The notes beneath the pieces were generated by a model. It was not told where the DNA came from. It ran no database searches and worked only from the letters and a program-made list of their open reading frames with translations. A stretch of DNA of 64,000 nucleotides. It comes from Ferrimonas balearica DSM 9799 (GTDB lineage: Bacteria; Pseudomonadota; Gammaproteobacteria; Enterobacterales; Shewanellaceae). Location of the stretch: positions 3,867,139 to 3,931,138 of the forward strand of contig NC_014541.1 of the NCBI RefSeq assembly GCF_000148645.1. Reading direction: 5' to 3'. The position numbers and the translations under genes are program-made. This document shows, piece after piece, positions 26,278 through 35,264 of this stretch (position 1 is the stretch's first letter; each line of letters starts with the position of its first letter).

Positions 26278-27615
26278 TCAGTTGCCGGCAATCTTCATGG
26301 TATCCAGCAAGATTGGGCCGGTCTGCAGGCTGTGTCGCGGGTCAACATCGGAGCCGATGGCCACCATGGAGCGGTACATCTGCTTCAGGTTACCGGCGAT
26401 GGTGATCTCATGAACCGGGTACTGGATCTCGCCACTCTCAACCCAGAAACCGGCCGCGCCGCGGGAGTAATCGCCGGTCACGCCGTTGACGCCCTGGCCC
26501 ATCAGCTCAGTGACGTACAGGCCAGTGCCCATCTGCTTAAGCATCGCCGCCAGATCACCGCCGTTGCGCTTCACCTGCCAGTTGTAGATGCCACCGGCGT
26601 GGCCGGTGTTGGTCATCCCCAGTCGGCGGGCCGAATAGGCGGTCAGCAGGTAGGACTTCAGCACACCATCGCGCACGATATCCCGGGCCTGGGTCGCCAC
26701 CCCTTCCCCGTCGAACGGGGCCGAGGCCAACGCCATCGCCAGATGCGGGTTCTCCTCGATGCTGAACCACTCCGGGAACAGCTGAGTGTCGAGGCTGTCT
26801 TTGAGGAAGCTGGCATCACGGTAGAGGCTGGCGCCGGAGATGGCGCCCACCAGATGGCCCAGCAGGCCGGTGGCCTGGTCGGCACTGAACAGCACCGGCA
26901 CCTGGCAGGTGCCGATCTTGCGGGCACTCAGACGAGCCGCGGTATCCAGGCCAGCCTGACGACCCACCTGCTCCGGCGATGCCAGGTCCTGGAAACGACG
27001 GGCCACGGTATAGTCGTAATCCCGCTCCATGCCCTGCTCATCCTGGCCAATCACCACGCAGGAGAGGCTGTGGCGTGAGCTGGCGTAGCTGCCGATAAAG
27101 CCGTGGCTGTTGCCGTACACCTTGATCCCTTCGTGGCTGTTAAAGCTGGCGCCATCGGAGGTGACGATACGAGGATCGGCGGCCATCGCGGCGGCTTCGC
27201 AGCGGCTGGCCAGCTCGGCGCCCTGCTCCGGGGTGAATGACTCAGGGTGGTAGAGATCAAGTTCAGGCAGCGAAGTGGGCATCCGGTCGGCGTCCGCCAG
27301 GCCGTTAAAGCGGTCGGCGGTGGTTTGAGCGGCGATGGTGGCGGCGGCTTTTACCGCGGCGCGGATGGCCTCCTCAGACAGGTCCGAGGTTGAGGCATTG
27401 CCCTTGGCACCCTCACGGTAGACGGAGATCCCCAGCGCCCCATCCTTGTTGAACTCCACGGTCTCCACTTCACCACCGCGGGTGGAAACGGACAGGCCCT
27501 GCTGCTTGTGGATGGCCACTTCGGCTCCATCCAGGCCAAGGGCCTTGGCGGCATCCAGGGCACAGGCAACCGCCTGTTCCAACACCTTTTGCTGTTGCGC
27601 TAACGGCTCACTCAT
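26278..27615 (-). CDS. pmbA: Metalloprotease PmbA (TldE)
   Basis: A 445-residue partner of TldD. The TldD/TldE heterodimer is a zinc protease that in E. coli matures microcin B17 and degrades the CcdA antitoxin; TldE itself lacks the metal site, and no HExxxH is seen here. Typical patterns are LSVSTRGGEVETVEFNKDGALGISVY and the C-terminal GGIYNWQVKRNGGDLAAMLKQMG... MGQGVNGVTGDYSRGAAGFWVE. Divergent from darP, as in many gammaproteobacteria. tldD is about 5 kb away. Confidence 0.95.
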   Translation of the reverse strand: MSEPLAQQQKVLEQAVACALDAAKALGLDGAEVAIHKQQGLSVSTRGGEVETVEFNKDGALGISVYREGAKGNASTSDLSEEAIRAAVKAAATIAAQTTADRFNGLADADRMPTSLPELDLYHPESFTPEQGAELASRCEAAAMAADPRIVTSDGASFNSHEGIKVYGNSHGFIGSYASSRHSLSCVVIGQDEQGMERDYDYTVARRFQDLASPEQVGRQAGLDTAARLSARKIGTCQVPVLFSADQATGLLGHLVGAISGASLYRDASFLKDSLDTQLFPEWFSIEENPHLAMALASAPFDGEGVATQARDIVRDGVLKSYLLTAYSARRLGMTNTGHAGGIYNWQVKRNGGDLAAMLKQMGTGLYVTELMGQGVNGVTGDYSRGAAGFWVESGEIQYPVHEITIAGNLKQMYRSMVAIGSDVDPRHSLQTGPILLDTMKIAGN

Positions 27616-27747
27616 CGGTCAAACTGCTCTCGGTTCATCGAAGCAAACAGGATAACAGAGCCCGCCCGTCGCGTCCTGCTGTGCATTAGCGCGATCTGTG
27701 GGCCCACCATCTGGTAAAATAGGCGTTTTTAGCCTCCGGAGTGAACC

Positions 27748-28263
27748 ATGGTGGAGTACGAGGATTATTTCGAGGACGATTTCGTCAGCAAAAGCCAACT
27801 GAAGCGGGAGGCGGAAGCGCTGCAACAGCTGGGTGAAGATCTGCTCTCCCTCACTAAGGCCGAGCTGGCCAAGGTTCCGCTGGATGAAGATCTGGAAGCG
27901 GCGTTTGCCCTTGCCCACAAAATCAAAGGCAAGCACGAAGCCTACCGTCGTCAGGTGCAGTACATCGGTAAGATGATGCGCAGCCGCGACCCGGAACCGC
28001 TGCAGGAAGCTCTGGATAAGATCCGCAACAAGCACAACCAGGCCACCGCCGAGTTCCATAAGCTGGAACTGCTGCGCGATCGCCTGCTCAGCGGCGGTAA
28101 CGATGCCCTTCAGGATGCCCTGAATGAGCACCCTGCCCTGGCCGAAGAGATGCAGCGTCTGCGTCAGCTGATCCGTCAGGCGGCCAAAGAACTGAAAGAG
28201 AATAAGCCCCCGAAATCCAGCCGGGAGCTGTTCAAGCTGCTGCGTAGCACGCTGCACGACTAA
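27748..28263 (+). CDS. darP: Ribosome-associated protein DarP (YjgA, DUF615)
   Basis: A 171-residue, highly charged helical protein that associates with late 50S precursors. Start VEYEDYFEDDFVSKSQLKREAEALQQLGEDL and helical middle KIKGKHEAYRRQVQYIGKMMR are typical of DUF615. Preceded by a small hairpin (27721-27734) and GGAG. Paired divergently with pmbA. Confidence 0.95.
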   Translation: MVEYEDYFEDDFVSKSQLKREAEALQQLGEDLLSLTKAELAKVPLDEDLEAAFALAHKIKGKHEAYRRQVQYIGKMMRSRDPEPLQEALDKIRNKHNQATAEFHKLELLRDRLLSGGNDALQDALNEHPALAEEMQRLRQLIRQAAKELKENKPPKSSRELFKLLRSTLHD

Positions 28264-28292
28264 AAAAAGGCGGTCACTGACCGCCTTTTTTT
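28262..28292. terminator. Bidirectional terminator between darP and the exporter operon
   Basis: AAAAAAAGGCGGTC / GACCGCCTTTTTTT arms around ACT, immediately after the darP stop and a few bases past the last exporter gene on the other strand. Confidence 0.9.
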
Positions 28293-28299
28293 GTGCCGG

Positions 28300-29448
28300 T
28301 TATCCGCCCACCGACTGGCGCATCAGACGCCGCTTCAGTCCCACCCAGGCCAGCACTCCATAGGCCAGTGCCTGACCCCAGAGGGTCCAGAGTTGCGGCA
28401 TCAGCTCCGCCGGACTGGCGCCCAGCTGATTGAGCCGGATCATCGCCTGCATCATCGGCTCCGCCGGCACCAGCCCCCACAGCGCCACCAACCACAGCGG
28501 CAACGCCTCCACCGGCCAGACAAAGCCGGCGATAAACAGCAGCGGCATCGAACTCAGCACCAAAATCTGGCTGAGCAGGTCACGCCGGTCCACCAGAGAC
28601 GCCAGGAAGATCCCCAGCGAGGCGGTGGCCAGCAGGAAGGGCAGCAACAGGCCCCACAACGCCACCAGGTTGCCCAGTAACGCCACATCGTAAAACGCCA
28701 GCGCCGGTCCCAGGTACCAGCAGGCCGCCAGCGCAAAGGCGGGCACCAGCAGGGCCACGTCAGAACTCCACAGCCCCGTGGCGGTCGCCGAACGCCAACG
28801 TCCGGGCCGGTTCCAGCGGCCGGTGCCAATCAGCGCGGCACAGATCAACATCAGCTGGTGCAGGATCAGCACAAACAGCCCCGGCAGTACATAGTTGAGG
28901 TAACCCAGCCCCGGGTTACTCGACGGCACCACGTTCAGGTCAACGCCGCCGAGGCGGCTGGTCTGCAGCGCATAGCCGTCACCGGCCAGCACCTGTCGCG
29001 CCACCCGCACCTGTGCCCCCAGCACCGTGGCAGCGGCCGTCACCGACTCGGCAATGGTGCCGTAGGGCAGGAAGTAGTTGGCGTTGGCCGCCACCACCAG
29101 CTCGCCGGACTGACTGCGGCGCAGGTCCCGCTCGAACCCCTGTGGGATCCACACCATCCCCGCCGCATCGCCGCTGAGCACCAGAGTGCGAGCCTGATCC
29201 AGCGAGGTCACCCGGGCGGTGATGGCCACCCCGGGGGTCGCGCCCAGCGCCCTAAGCAGGCGTCGGCTGGCCATCGAGTTGTCCTGATCCCACACCACCA
29301 CCGGCTGTTCCGTTGTGACCTCATGCAGGTAGGGCGCCGGGTACAGCACCAGATAGACGCCGAGACCGGCGAAAAAGGTCAGCAGCAGGGCTTTATCCCG
29401 CCACACCTGGGCCAGTTCCTCCCGCCATAACGACCACCAATGGCTCAT
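28300..29448 (-). CDS. ABC-2 type permease of a TolC-dependent exporter (second permease)
   Basis: A 382-residue membrane protein of the ABC2_membrane_3 type: one N-terminal helix (about 22-40), a large periplasmic domain (about 45-180, with VVVWDQDNSMASRRLLRALGATPGVAI), and five to six C-terminal helices ending in VLAWVGLKRRLMRQ. ATG at 29448 overlaps the upstream permease stop (ATGA). No ATP-binding domain is fused. Substrate unknown; paired with the first permease, HlyD and TolC genes upstream. Confidence 0.85.
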   Translation of the reverse strand: MSHWWSLWREELAQVWRDKALLLTFFAGLGVYLVLYPAPYLHEVTTEQPVVVWDQDNSMASRRLLRALGATPGVAITARVTSLDQARTLVLSGDAAGMVWIPQGFERDLRRSQSGELVVAANANYFLPYGTIAESVTAAATVLGAQVRVARQVLAGDGYALQTSRLGGVDLNVVPSSNPGLGYLNYVLPGLFVLILHQLMLICAALIGTGRWNRPGRWRSATATGLWSSDVALLVPAFALAACWYLGPALAFYDVALLGNLVALWGLLLPFLLATASLGIFLASLVDRRDLLSQILVLSSMPLLFIAGFVWPVEALPLWLVALWGLVPAEPMMQAMIRLNQLGASPAELMPQLWTLWGQALAYGVLAWVGLKRRLMRQSVGG

Positions 29449-30515
29449 GGCAAACGCCTCCATAACCACCAGACGATAGGCAGCGGCAGCAGCAGCGGCC
29501 ACAGTTCCAGCCAGGGCGCGGTGCCCAGCCCCCGGTAGCTTTGCAACAACGGCAGGTAGTGGCTGGAGGGGATAAGGTCCGCCCACCACTGGGCCAGCGT
29601 TGGCATGCTGCCGGTGGGCATGGTCAGCCCCATGTAGGTGAAGGCCGGGGTCAGCAGAGCCGCGCCGCTGGAAACCAGCTGCGCCGACTCACGGCCGGTC
29701 TTCACCAGCACCAGAGCCAGCGCCGTCAGCGGCACCATCAGCGGCAACAGGGCCAGCCACAGGGGCCACAATGGCGCATTGTGCGCCACCATCAGCAGGT
29801 CACGCATCCAGTAGATGCCCAATCCGGCCCAGCCCCACTGCAGCGCCAGCACGGCCCACAGCCAACGTCCGGGGGTCTGCCCGGCCGGGGGCTGAAAGTA
29901 AAGATTCAGCACAGAGAACAGCACCAGGATCTGCCAGATCGCGAGACACAGTCCGGGCAGCAGGAAGGCGGCGTAATCCATGCCCCGGTTGTTCAGGGCG
30001 GTCAGCTGGATCGACACCGGCGCCAGCTGTGCGGACAGCGCGGCGGCGGGCAGCCCTTTGGCCAACACCGCCAAGGCGCCCTGGCGCTGCAGGGCATCAG
30101 CCAGCGCTAACTGAATCGGGGCCTTCAGACGCTTGCCCATCAGCAGGTACTGGCCGTTGTAACGGACATCGAGGGTGGGAGTCAGGCCATGGCGCAGGTC
30201 CGCGCTGAAGTTCGCCGGCACCCGCACCTGGGCGTACACCTCACCACGTCGCAGGGCGTTAGCCGACGACACCGCATTGCCATGTTCCACCAGGCGGATG
30301 GCGGGCGTCGCTTCCAGCGCCCGGCTCAGTTCCCGCGACAGGGCACTGTGGTCCTCATCCAGCCAGGATACCGGCAGCTCCACCGGCGACCGGGCCGAGA
30401 AGATGGCGTACAGCAGCAGCCCCATCAACCAGGGCGCCACCAACAGCAGGAACGCCTGCCAGGGATCGCTTTTGGCCCACTGCCAGAGCCGGGACAGAGG
30501 CGCTTGCGCCGTCAC
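29445..30515 (-). CDS. ABC-2 type permease of a TolC-dependent exporter (first permease)
   Basis: A 356-residue protein with the same plan as its neighbour: N-terminal helix (about 20-38), periplasmic domain carrying LPVSWLDEDHSALSRELSRALEATP, then about five helices with AAFLLPGLCLAIWQILVL. GTG start 3 bases after the HlyD gene. The two permeases are only distantly alike, so they likely form a heterodimer. No ATPase gene is present in the operon. Confidence 0.85.
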   Translation of the reverse strand: MTAQAPLSRLWQWAKSDPWQAFLLLVAPWLMGLLLYAIFSARSPVELPVSWLDEDHSALSRELSRALEATPAIRLVEHGNAVSSANALRRGEVYAQVRVPANFSADLRHGLTPTLDVRYNGQYLLMGKRLKAPIQLALADALQRQGALAVLAKGLPAAALSAQLAPVSIQLTALNNRGMDYAAFLLPGLCLAIWQILVLFSVLNLYFQPPAGQTPGRWLWAVLALQWGWAGLGIYWMRDLLMVAHNAPLWPLWLALLPLMVPLTALALVLVKTGRESAQLVSSGAALLTPAFTYMGLTMPTGSMPTLAQWWADLIPSSHYLPLLQSYRGLGTAPWLELWPLLLPLPIVWWLWRRLP

Positions 30516-30518
30516 GGC

Positions 30519-31493
30519 TTAAGGCTCCAGCAGTACGGTCATGCCAGCCCGCAGGCCAGCGATGGGCTGCAGCGGACGCAGCTCCACCTCAAAGGTGCGC
30601 ATATCGAAGTCCGCGCCGCTCTCCGTGGCCCGCCAGGTGGCGAACTCACCCTGCACCGCACGATAGGCCACCTCAAACGGGAAACTGGCATCCAGCGCCG
30701 GGATCCGCAGGGTCACTTTGGCCCCGTTGGGGAAGTCGGACAGGCGGTCTTCCCGCACCTGGAACAGCGCCCAGGCATCGCCCATGTCCACCAGCGTCAC
30801 CACCGGGAAGCCCTGGGGCGCCAACTCGCCCTCCTGCAGCAGCACCTGAGCAATCTCACCGGCTCGGGGCGCCCGCATCTGGCTGTCCGCCAGCACCGCC
30901 TGCACCTCGGCGAGCTGGCCCCGGGCGGCTTCCGCCTGACCCTGAGCCGCTTCGCGGGTCTCCTTACGGGCCCCCTCTTCCGCCATCTGGTACAACGCTT
31001 CGGCTGCGCTGGCCTGGTACTGAGCCGCCTGCCACTGGGCGTAGGCTTCGTCCCGCTTCTGACGTGCCACCACGCCATCGTCAAACAGGGCCTGCACCCG
31101 CTGGTAGGTGGCCTTGTACAGGTTGGCGGCAGCCAGGGCGCGCTGCCAGTCATCACGGGCGGCCTGGATCTGCTGACGACGGGCGCCGGCATCGGCTTCC
31201 GCCTCCATCGCCTCAGCGGCCTTCACCCCGGCCTTGGCCTGCTGCAGTCGCGCTTCCAGTTCCGGGCTGGACAGGGTGTAGAGCAGGTCGCCCGCCACCA
31301 CCTTGTCGCCCCGGCGCACATTCAGCTCAGCAACACGGCCCGGCACCTTGGAGGAGACATGGTACTGGCGCGCTTCGATTTCGCCCTGCAACCGATAGGG
31401 CTTGGGCTGGTAGGCCTGGTACATGGCCCAGCCGCTCAGCACGGCCAACAGGGCGACGGCGCCGCCCACCAACAGAGTCTGGTTCTTGCTCAT
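30519..31493 (-). CDS. HlyD/MFP-family periplasmic adaptor
   Basis: A 324-residue membrane-fusion protein linking the inner-membrane permeases to TolC. One N-terminal helix (8-28), a split lipoyl domain (SSKVPGRVAELNVRRGDKVVAGDLLYTL and MRAPRAGEIAQVLLQEGELAPQGFPVVTLV), a long Ala/Gln/Glu-rich coiled-coil hairpin between them (about 75-195) and a beta-barrel. Similar in plan to E. coli YbhG/YhiI. ATG overlaps the TolC-like gene stop (TGATG). Confidence 0.9.
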   Translation of the reverse strand: MSKNQTLLVGGAVALLAVLSGWAMYQAYQPKPYRLQGEIEARQYHVSSKVPGRVAELNVRRGDKVVAGDLLYTLSSPELEARLQQAKAGVKAAEAMEAEADAGARRQQIQAARDDWQRALAAANLYKATYQRVQALFDDGVVARQKRDEAYAQWQAAQYQASAAEALYQMAEEGARKETREAAQGQAEAARGQLAEVQAVLADSQMRAPRAGEIAQVLLQEGELAPQGFPVVTLVDMGDAWALFQVREDRLSDFPNGAKVTLRIPALDASFPFEVAYRAVQGEFATWRATESGADFDMRTFEVELRPLQPIAGLRAGMTVLLEP

Positions 31494-32815
31494 CAGGGCC
31501 CCATCCACTCAATCATTTGATCCATACTGCCGCCCAAAGTGGTGATCTGCGCCAGCGCCATCAGGTACTGGTAACGGGCACGGGCTTTGCCCAGCTGCAC
31601 CTCCATCAGGCGCTGGTCAGCGTCGACCTGCTCCAGTGAGGTGCCCAATCCCTGGCGAAACGCCAGTTCACGCAGGCGGCGGTTCTCCCGGGCCAGCTGC
31701 TCAGCGCTGTCCAGGGCATTCAATTCGTAGCGGGCCTGCTCCAGGTTGGCGTACTGGGACGACAACAGCAGTTTCAGGTCCTGCTCGGTTTGCGCCTTGC
31801 GGTGGCGCGCTTCCATCTCGGCGCTTTTGGCGGCTTTAACCCGGTCACTGCGACCGTCGTTACTGAACAGCGGCACCTTAACCCGGATCCCCACCAGCCA
31901 CTCCGGCTCCAGCTCCGACAACACGCTGTTGTCCTCGGCCAGGGTGTAGCTGCCAAACAGCCCCACTTCCGGCTTGTAGCGGCCCCGCTCTGCACTGATG
32001 CTGCCCTGAGCCTGGCGGGTTTTGGCGTCGAACAGCGCCAGCGCCGGATGGCCGCTGAGCATCTGCCGCTCCATTGGCCCCCGGGCCGGTGCCTGCTCCG
32101 GCAGGCTGTCGTGGGTCAACGGTTCCACGTTCTGCTGCTGCAACAGGCTGTCGAGCGCTTGCTGGGCCAGGTCACGCTGACGCACAGCCTGAGCCAGAGC
32201 GATGCGGGCTTGATCCAGCGCGACGGCGGCGTTCATCCGCTCAACGGCGGCGATCTGACCCTGCTGCTCGAGCTTTTTGGCGTTCCCCAGATGCTTCTCC
32301 AGTGCCGCCACCTGGCTCTGCCGCAGTGCCGCATTCTGGCTGGCCAGTTGCAGGCCGAAGTAGCGGTCCACCAGCACGGTAAATCGCTCCCGACGCTTGA
32401 TCTCCTGCTCCTGCATGCGCGCATCCAACTCCGCCTGCTTGACCGCCTGAGCGGCCTGAATGCGGCCACCGGCATAGATCGGCCAACTGCCCACCAGCGA
32501 GGCGCGGTAGATCTCACGCTCGGTCAGCGGCAGCACCGGCAGCGGAAACGGCAAGCCCGGCAGGGAGGGGTTGAGGTCCAGTTCGATGGGGTCGTCCAGG
32601 TAGGCGTAGGTCCCGGACAGGGAGAGTTGCGGCAGACCCAGATCACCGGCGACATCGCGCTCGGCCTGGGCCCGGTCGGTGGCCAGTTGCTCGGCCTTCA
32701 GCAGGTCACTGGCGGATTGCAGCCGGGTCCAGGCCTCCGCCAGCGTCAGGGGGGCAGCGCTGACCGGCCCGGCCATTACGGCCAGCAGCAACGCCAGAGT
32801 TAGAGGGTGTCTCAC
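31493..32815 (-). CDS. TolC-family outer-membrane efflux protein
   Basis: A 440-residue outer-membrane channel with a signal peptide (GTG start; MRHPLTLALLLAVMAGPVSA, then APLTLAEAWTRL). Two OEP repeats of paired coiled coils and strands; the SLVGSWPIYAGGRIQAAQAVKQAEL and RVKVPLFSNDGRSDRVKAAKSAEM elements are the typical strand-to-helix turns of each repeat. First gene of the four-gene exporter operon, directly behind the promoter with the palindrome. Confidence 0.9.
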   Translation of the reverse strand: MRHPLTLALLLAVMAGPVSAAPLTLAEAWTRLQSASDLLKAEQLATDRAQAERDVAGDLGLPQLSLSGTYAYLDDPIELDLNPSLPGLPFPLPVLPLTEREIYRASLVGSWPIYAGGRIQAAQAVKQAELDARMQEQEIKRRERFTVLVDRYFGLQLASQNAALRQSQVAALEKHLGNAKKLEQQGQIAAVERMNAAVALDQARIALAQAVRQRDLAQQALDSLLQQQNVEPLTHDSLPEQAPARGPMERQMLSGHPALALFDAKTRQAQGSISAERGRYKPEVGLFGSYTLAEDNSVLSELEPEWLVGIRVKVPLFSNDGRSDRVKAAKSAEMEARHRKAQTEQDLKLLLSSQYANLEQARYELNALDSAEQLARENRRLRELAFRQGLGTSLEQVDADQRLMEVQLGKARARYQYLMALAQITTLGGSMDQMIEWMGP

Positions 32816-32837
32816 GAGTCCCGCTCCCGATCAAAAT

Positions 32838-32853
32838 TAGAGTAATTACTCTA
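32838..32853. promoter_or_regulatory. Perfect 16-bp palindrome, candidate operator of the exporter operon
   Basis: TAGAGTAATTACTCTA is fully self-complementary and overlaps the predicted transcription start of the exporter operon. Size and symmetry suit a dimeric TetR- or MarR-type repressor. No such regulator gene lies next to the operon. Confidence 0.6.
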
Positions 32854-32857
32854 GGGC

Positions 32858-32886
32858 ATTATCCGGATCCAAACGATCCCTTGCAA
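32858..32886 (-). promoter_or_regulatory. Sigma-70 promoter of the exporter operon
   Basis: Minus strand TTGCAA (32881-32886), 17-base spacer, GATAAT (32858-32863). Predicted start about 32851, inside the palindrome, and about 36 bases before the TolC-like start codon. Confidence 0.65.
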
Positions 32887-32919
32887 TGACCAAGGGTACA
32901 CCCTTTTGAAAAAGCATAA

Positions 32920-32948
32920 AAAAAAGCGGGCCCTGCAGGCCCGCTTTT
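32920..32948 (-). terminator. Terminator of tldD
   Basis: 11-bp arms AAAAGCGGGCC/GGCCCGCTTTT (32922-32932 and 32938-32948) around CTGCA with an eight-T run on the minus strand, 16 bases after the tldD stop. Confidence 0.85.
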
Positions 32949-32963
32949 GCGATGTTCGTGGCG

Positions 32964-34412
32964 TTACTGGGTGCCGCCTACGGTCAGGCGGTCCAGCTTC
33001 AGGGTCGGCTGGCCCACGCCCACCGGGACGCTCTGTCCCTCTTTACCGCAGATGCCGACACCGTTGTCCAGGGCCAGGTCATTGCCCACCATGGAGATGG
33101 TCTTCATCGCTTCCGGGCCATTGCCGATCAGGGTGGCGCCCTTGACCGGGCGGGTCAGCTTGCCGTTCTCAATCAGGTAGGCCTCAGAAGCCGAGAACAC
33201 AAACTTGCCGCTGGTGATGTCAACCTGACCGCCACCGAAGTTGGGGGCGTAGATCCCTTTCTTCACGGAACCGATGATCGCTTCCGGGTCATGCTCGCCA
33301 GCCAGCATGTAGGTGTTGGTCATGCGCGGCATCGGCAGGTGGGCGTAGGATTCGCGACGACCGTTACCGGTCGGTGCCACGCCCATCAGGCGGGCGTTGT
33401 GCTTATCCTGCATATAGCCCTTGAGGATGCCGTTCTCGATCAGCACGTTGTACTGGCCCGGGGTGCCTTCGTCATCAATGGAGAGGCTGCCACGACGGCC
33501 GGACAGGGTGCCATCGTCCACCACGGTGCAGTGCTCGGAAGCCACCTGTTCACCGATGCGACCGGAGAACAGACTGGAGCCCTTACGGTTGAAGTCCCCC
33601 TCCAGGCCATGACCCACCGCTTCATGCAGCAGTACGCCTGGCCAGCCGGGACCGAGCACCACCGGCATCTCACCGGCCGGGGCTTCGCCCGCTTCAAGGT
33701 TCACGCTGCCCTGGCGCACCGCTTCACGGCACAAGGCAAACGCGCGCATCTCACCGTTGCTGTCCAGCTCCAGCAGGCTGTCGTAACCGTAGCGCCCACC
33801 CATGCCGGCGGAGCCGCGCTCACGGCGGTCGCCTTCGGCCATGATCACCGAGCAGTTGAGTCGGATCAGCGGGCGCACATCCGCGGCCAGGGTGCCGTCA
33901 GACGCGGCCACCAGAACCTCTTCGTACACGCCACTGAGGGAGGCGATCACCTGGGTCACCCGGGGGTCGAGGCCACGGGTGTACTGATCCATCTCCTGCA
34001 GCAGCTTGAGCTTGGCGTCGGAGCCGAGGCTTGCCAGCGGGTCCAGCGCCGCATAGCGCGCTTCCGCCTGACGACGGGCCAGCGCGTTAACCTTGCCATT
34101 GCCCCCGGCCACTGCGATGCCGCGGGCCGCGTGGGCGGACTGGGTCAGCGCCAGCGCGCTGATCTCATCGGCGTAAGCAAAACCGGTTTTCTCGCCGCTG
34201 ATGGCTCGCACACCTAGCCCCTTCTCGATATTGAAGGAGCCCTCTTTGACGATGCCATCTTCCAGCACCCAGGATTCATGACGACTGGCCTGAAGGTAGA
34301 TGTCGGCGTAATCCAGGCTGTGATGATGCAGCTGTCCCAGGGCCTGATGCAGTGCGCCCTCGTCCAGTTCGGCAGGGCTTAACAGCGAGGTGGCAACGGT
34401 TTCAAAACTCAC
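32964..34412 (-). CDS. tldD: Metalloprotease TldD
   Basis: A 482-residue catalytic subunit of the TldD/PmbA protease. The zinc motif HExxxH is seen as [11 protein letters not shown] (H263, E264, H268). Other family patterns are [16 protein letters not shown] and [22 protein letters not shown] start with GGAG upstream. Lies directly downstream of the nitrilase gene, as in E. coli and Shewanella relatives with the order rng-yhdP-nit-tldD. Confidence 0.96.
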   Translation of the reverse strand: MSFETVATSLLSPAELDEGALHQALGQLHHHSLDYADIYLQASRHESWVLEDGIVKEGSFNIEKGLGVRAISGEKTGFAYADEISALALTQSAHAARGIAVAGGNGKVNALARRQAEARYAALDPLASLGSDAKLKLLQEMDQYTRGLDPRVTQVIASLSGVYEEVLVAASDGTLAADVRPLIRLNCSVIMAEGDRRERGSAGMGGRYGYDSLLELDSNGEMRAFALCREAVRQGSVNLEAGEAPAGEMPVVLGPGWPGVLLHEAVGHGLEGDFNRKGSSLFSGRIGEQVASEHCTVVDDGTLSGRRGSLSIDDEGTPGQYNVLIENGILKGYMQDKHNARLMGVAPTGNGRRESYAHLPMPRMTNTYMLAGEHDPEAIIGSVKKGIYAPNFGGGQVDITSGKFVFSASEAYLIENGKLTRPVKGATLIGNGPEAMKTISMVGNDLALDNGVGICGKEGQSVPVGVGQPTLKLDRLTVGGTQ

Positions 34413-34439
34413 TCGTGATACTCCATCTTTGCGCCGGGC

Positions 34440-35264
34440 CTAGGGCAGCCGACGATGTTTCAGGGCGGGCAGCCGTTGGCGGATCTGCGCCATTTCGGCC
34501 GGGTCGATGCGGGCACTGACCAGCCCCTCGCCCTGAGCTAACTGGGCCACCACCCGGCCCCAGGGGTCCACCACCATGGAGTGGCCCCAGGTACGCCGAC
34601 CGTTGGCATGTTGCCCCTGCTGGCCAGCCGCCAGCAGGTAGCACTGATTCTCGATCGCCCGGGCTCGCAACAACACCTCCCAGTGGGCTTCGCCAGTGGG
34701 TTCGGTAAAGGCGGCTGGCAGGGCGACCAACTCGGCGCCGGCATCGGCCAGCGCGCGGAACAGTTCGGGAAAGCGGACATCGTAGCACACCGCAATGCCG
34801 AGCCGTCCCAGCGGCGTATCCACCACGGTGATGCCCGCCCCCGGGTGGGTGTGGGTGCTTTCGCGGTAACGCCCGGTGTCATCTTCAACGTCGACATCAA
34901 ACAGGTGGATCTTGTCGTAACGTCCGAGGCGTTGACCGTCCGGTCCGTACACCAGCGACGCGGCATAGGCCCGGCCATCCTCAGCCTGAATGGGCAGGGT
35001 GCCCGCCACCAGGTAGAGGCCATGTTGCTGTGCCAGGGCCGCCAGCTCACGCTGCATCGGCGCATCAGCGTCAGGCACAAGCTTGAGATCGGGTTCCGCC
35101 AGGCTGGCCCAGCCCCCTTCACTGCCAAAGCAGAGGGCACACTCCGGCAGCACCAGCAGGCTGGGCTCAGACCGGGTTGGGAGCTGGCTCAGCCAATGGC
35201 GCAGCCGGGTCAGGTTCTGACTCGGTTGGGGCTGACTGGTCATCTGCAGCAGGTGGCACCACAT
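34440..35264 (-). CDS. Carbon-nitrogen hydrolase (nitrilase family, Nit1-like)
   Basis: A 274-residue nitrilase-fold amidase. The catalytic triad is E41 (LVLPE), K118 (YDKIHLFD) and C160 (VCYDVRFPE). Members next to yhdP and tldD are related to Nit1/YbeM-type deaminated-glutathione amidases, a likely metabolite-repair role. The ATG at 35264, with AAGGAG 8 bases upstream, lies 98 bases inside the yhdP coding region. The first LLQMTS strand of the fold needs this early start, so the overlap seems real. Confidence 0.88.
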   Translation of the reverse strand: MWCHLLQMTSQPQPSQNLTRLRHWLSQLPTRSEPSLLVLPECALCFGSEGGWASLAEPDLKLVPDADAPMQRELAALAQQHGLYLVAGTLPIQAEDGRAYAASLVYGPDGQRLGRYDKIHLFDVDVEDDTGRYRESTHTHPGAGITVVDTPLGRLGIAVCYDVRFPELFRALADAGAELVALPAAFTEPTGEAHWEVLLRARAIENQCYLLAAGQQGQHANGRRTWGHSMVVDPWGRVVAQLAQGEGLVSARIDPAEMAQIRQRLPALKHRRLP

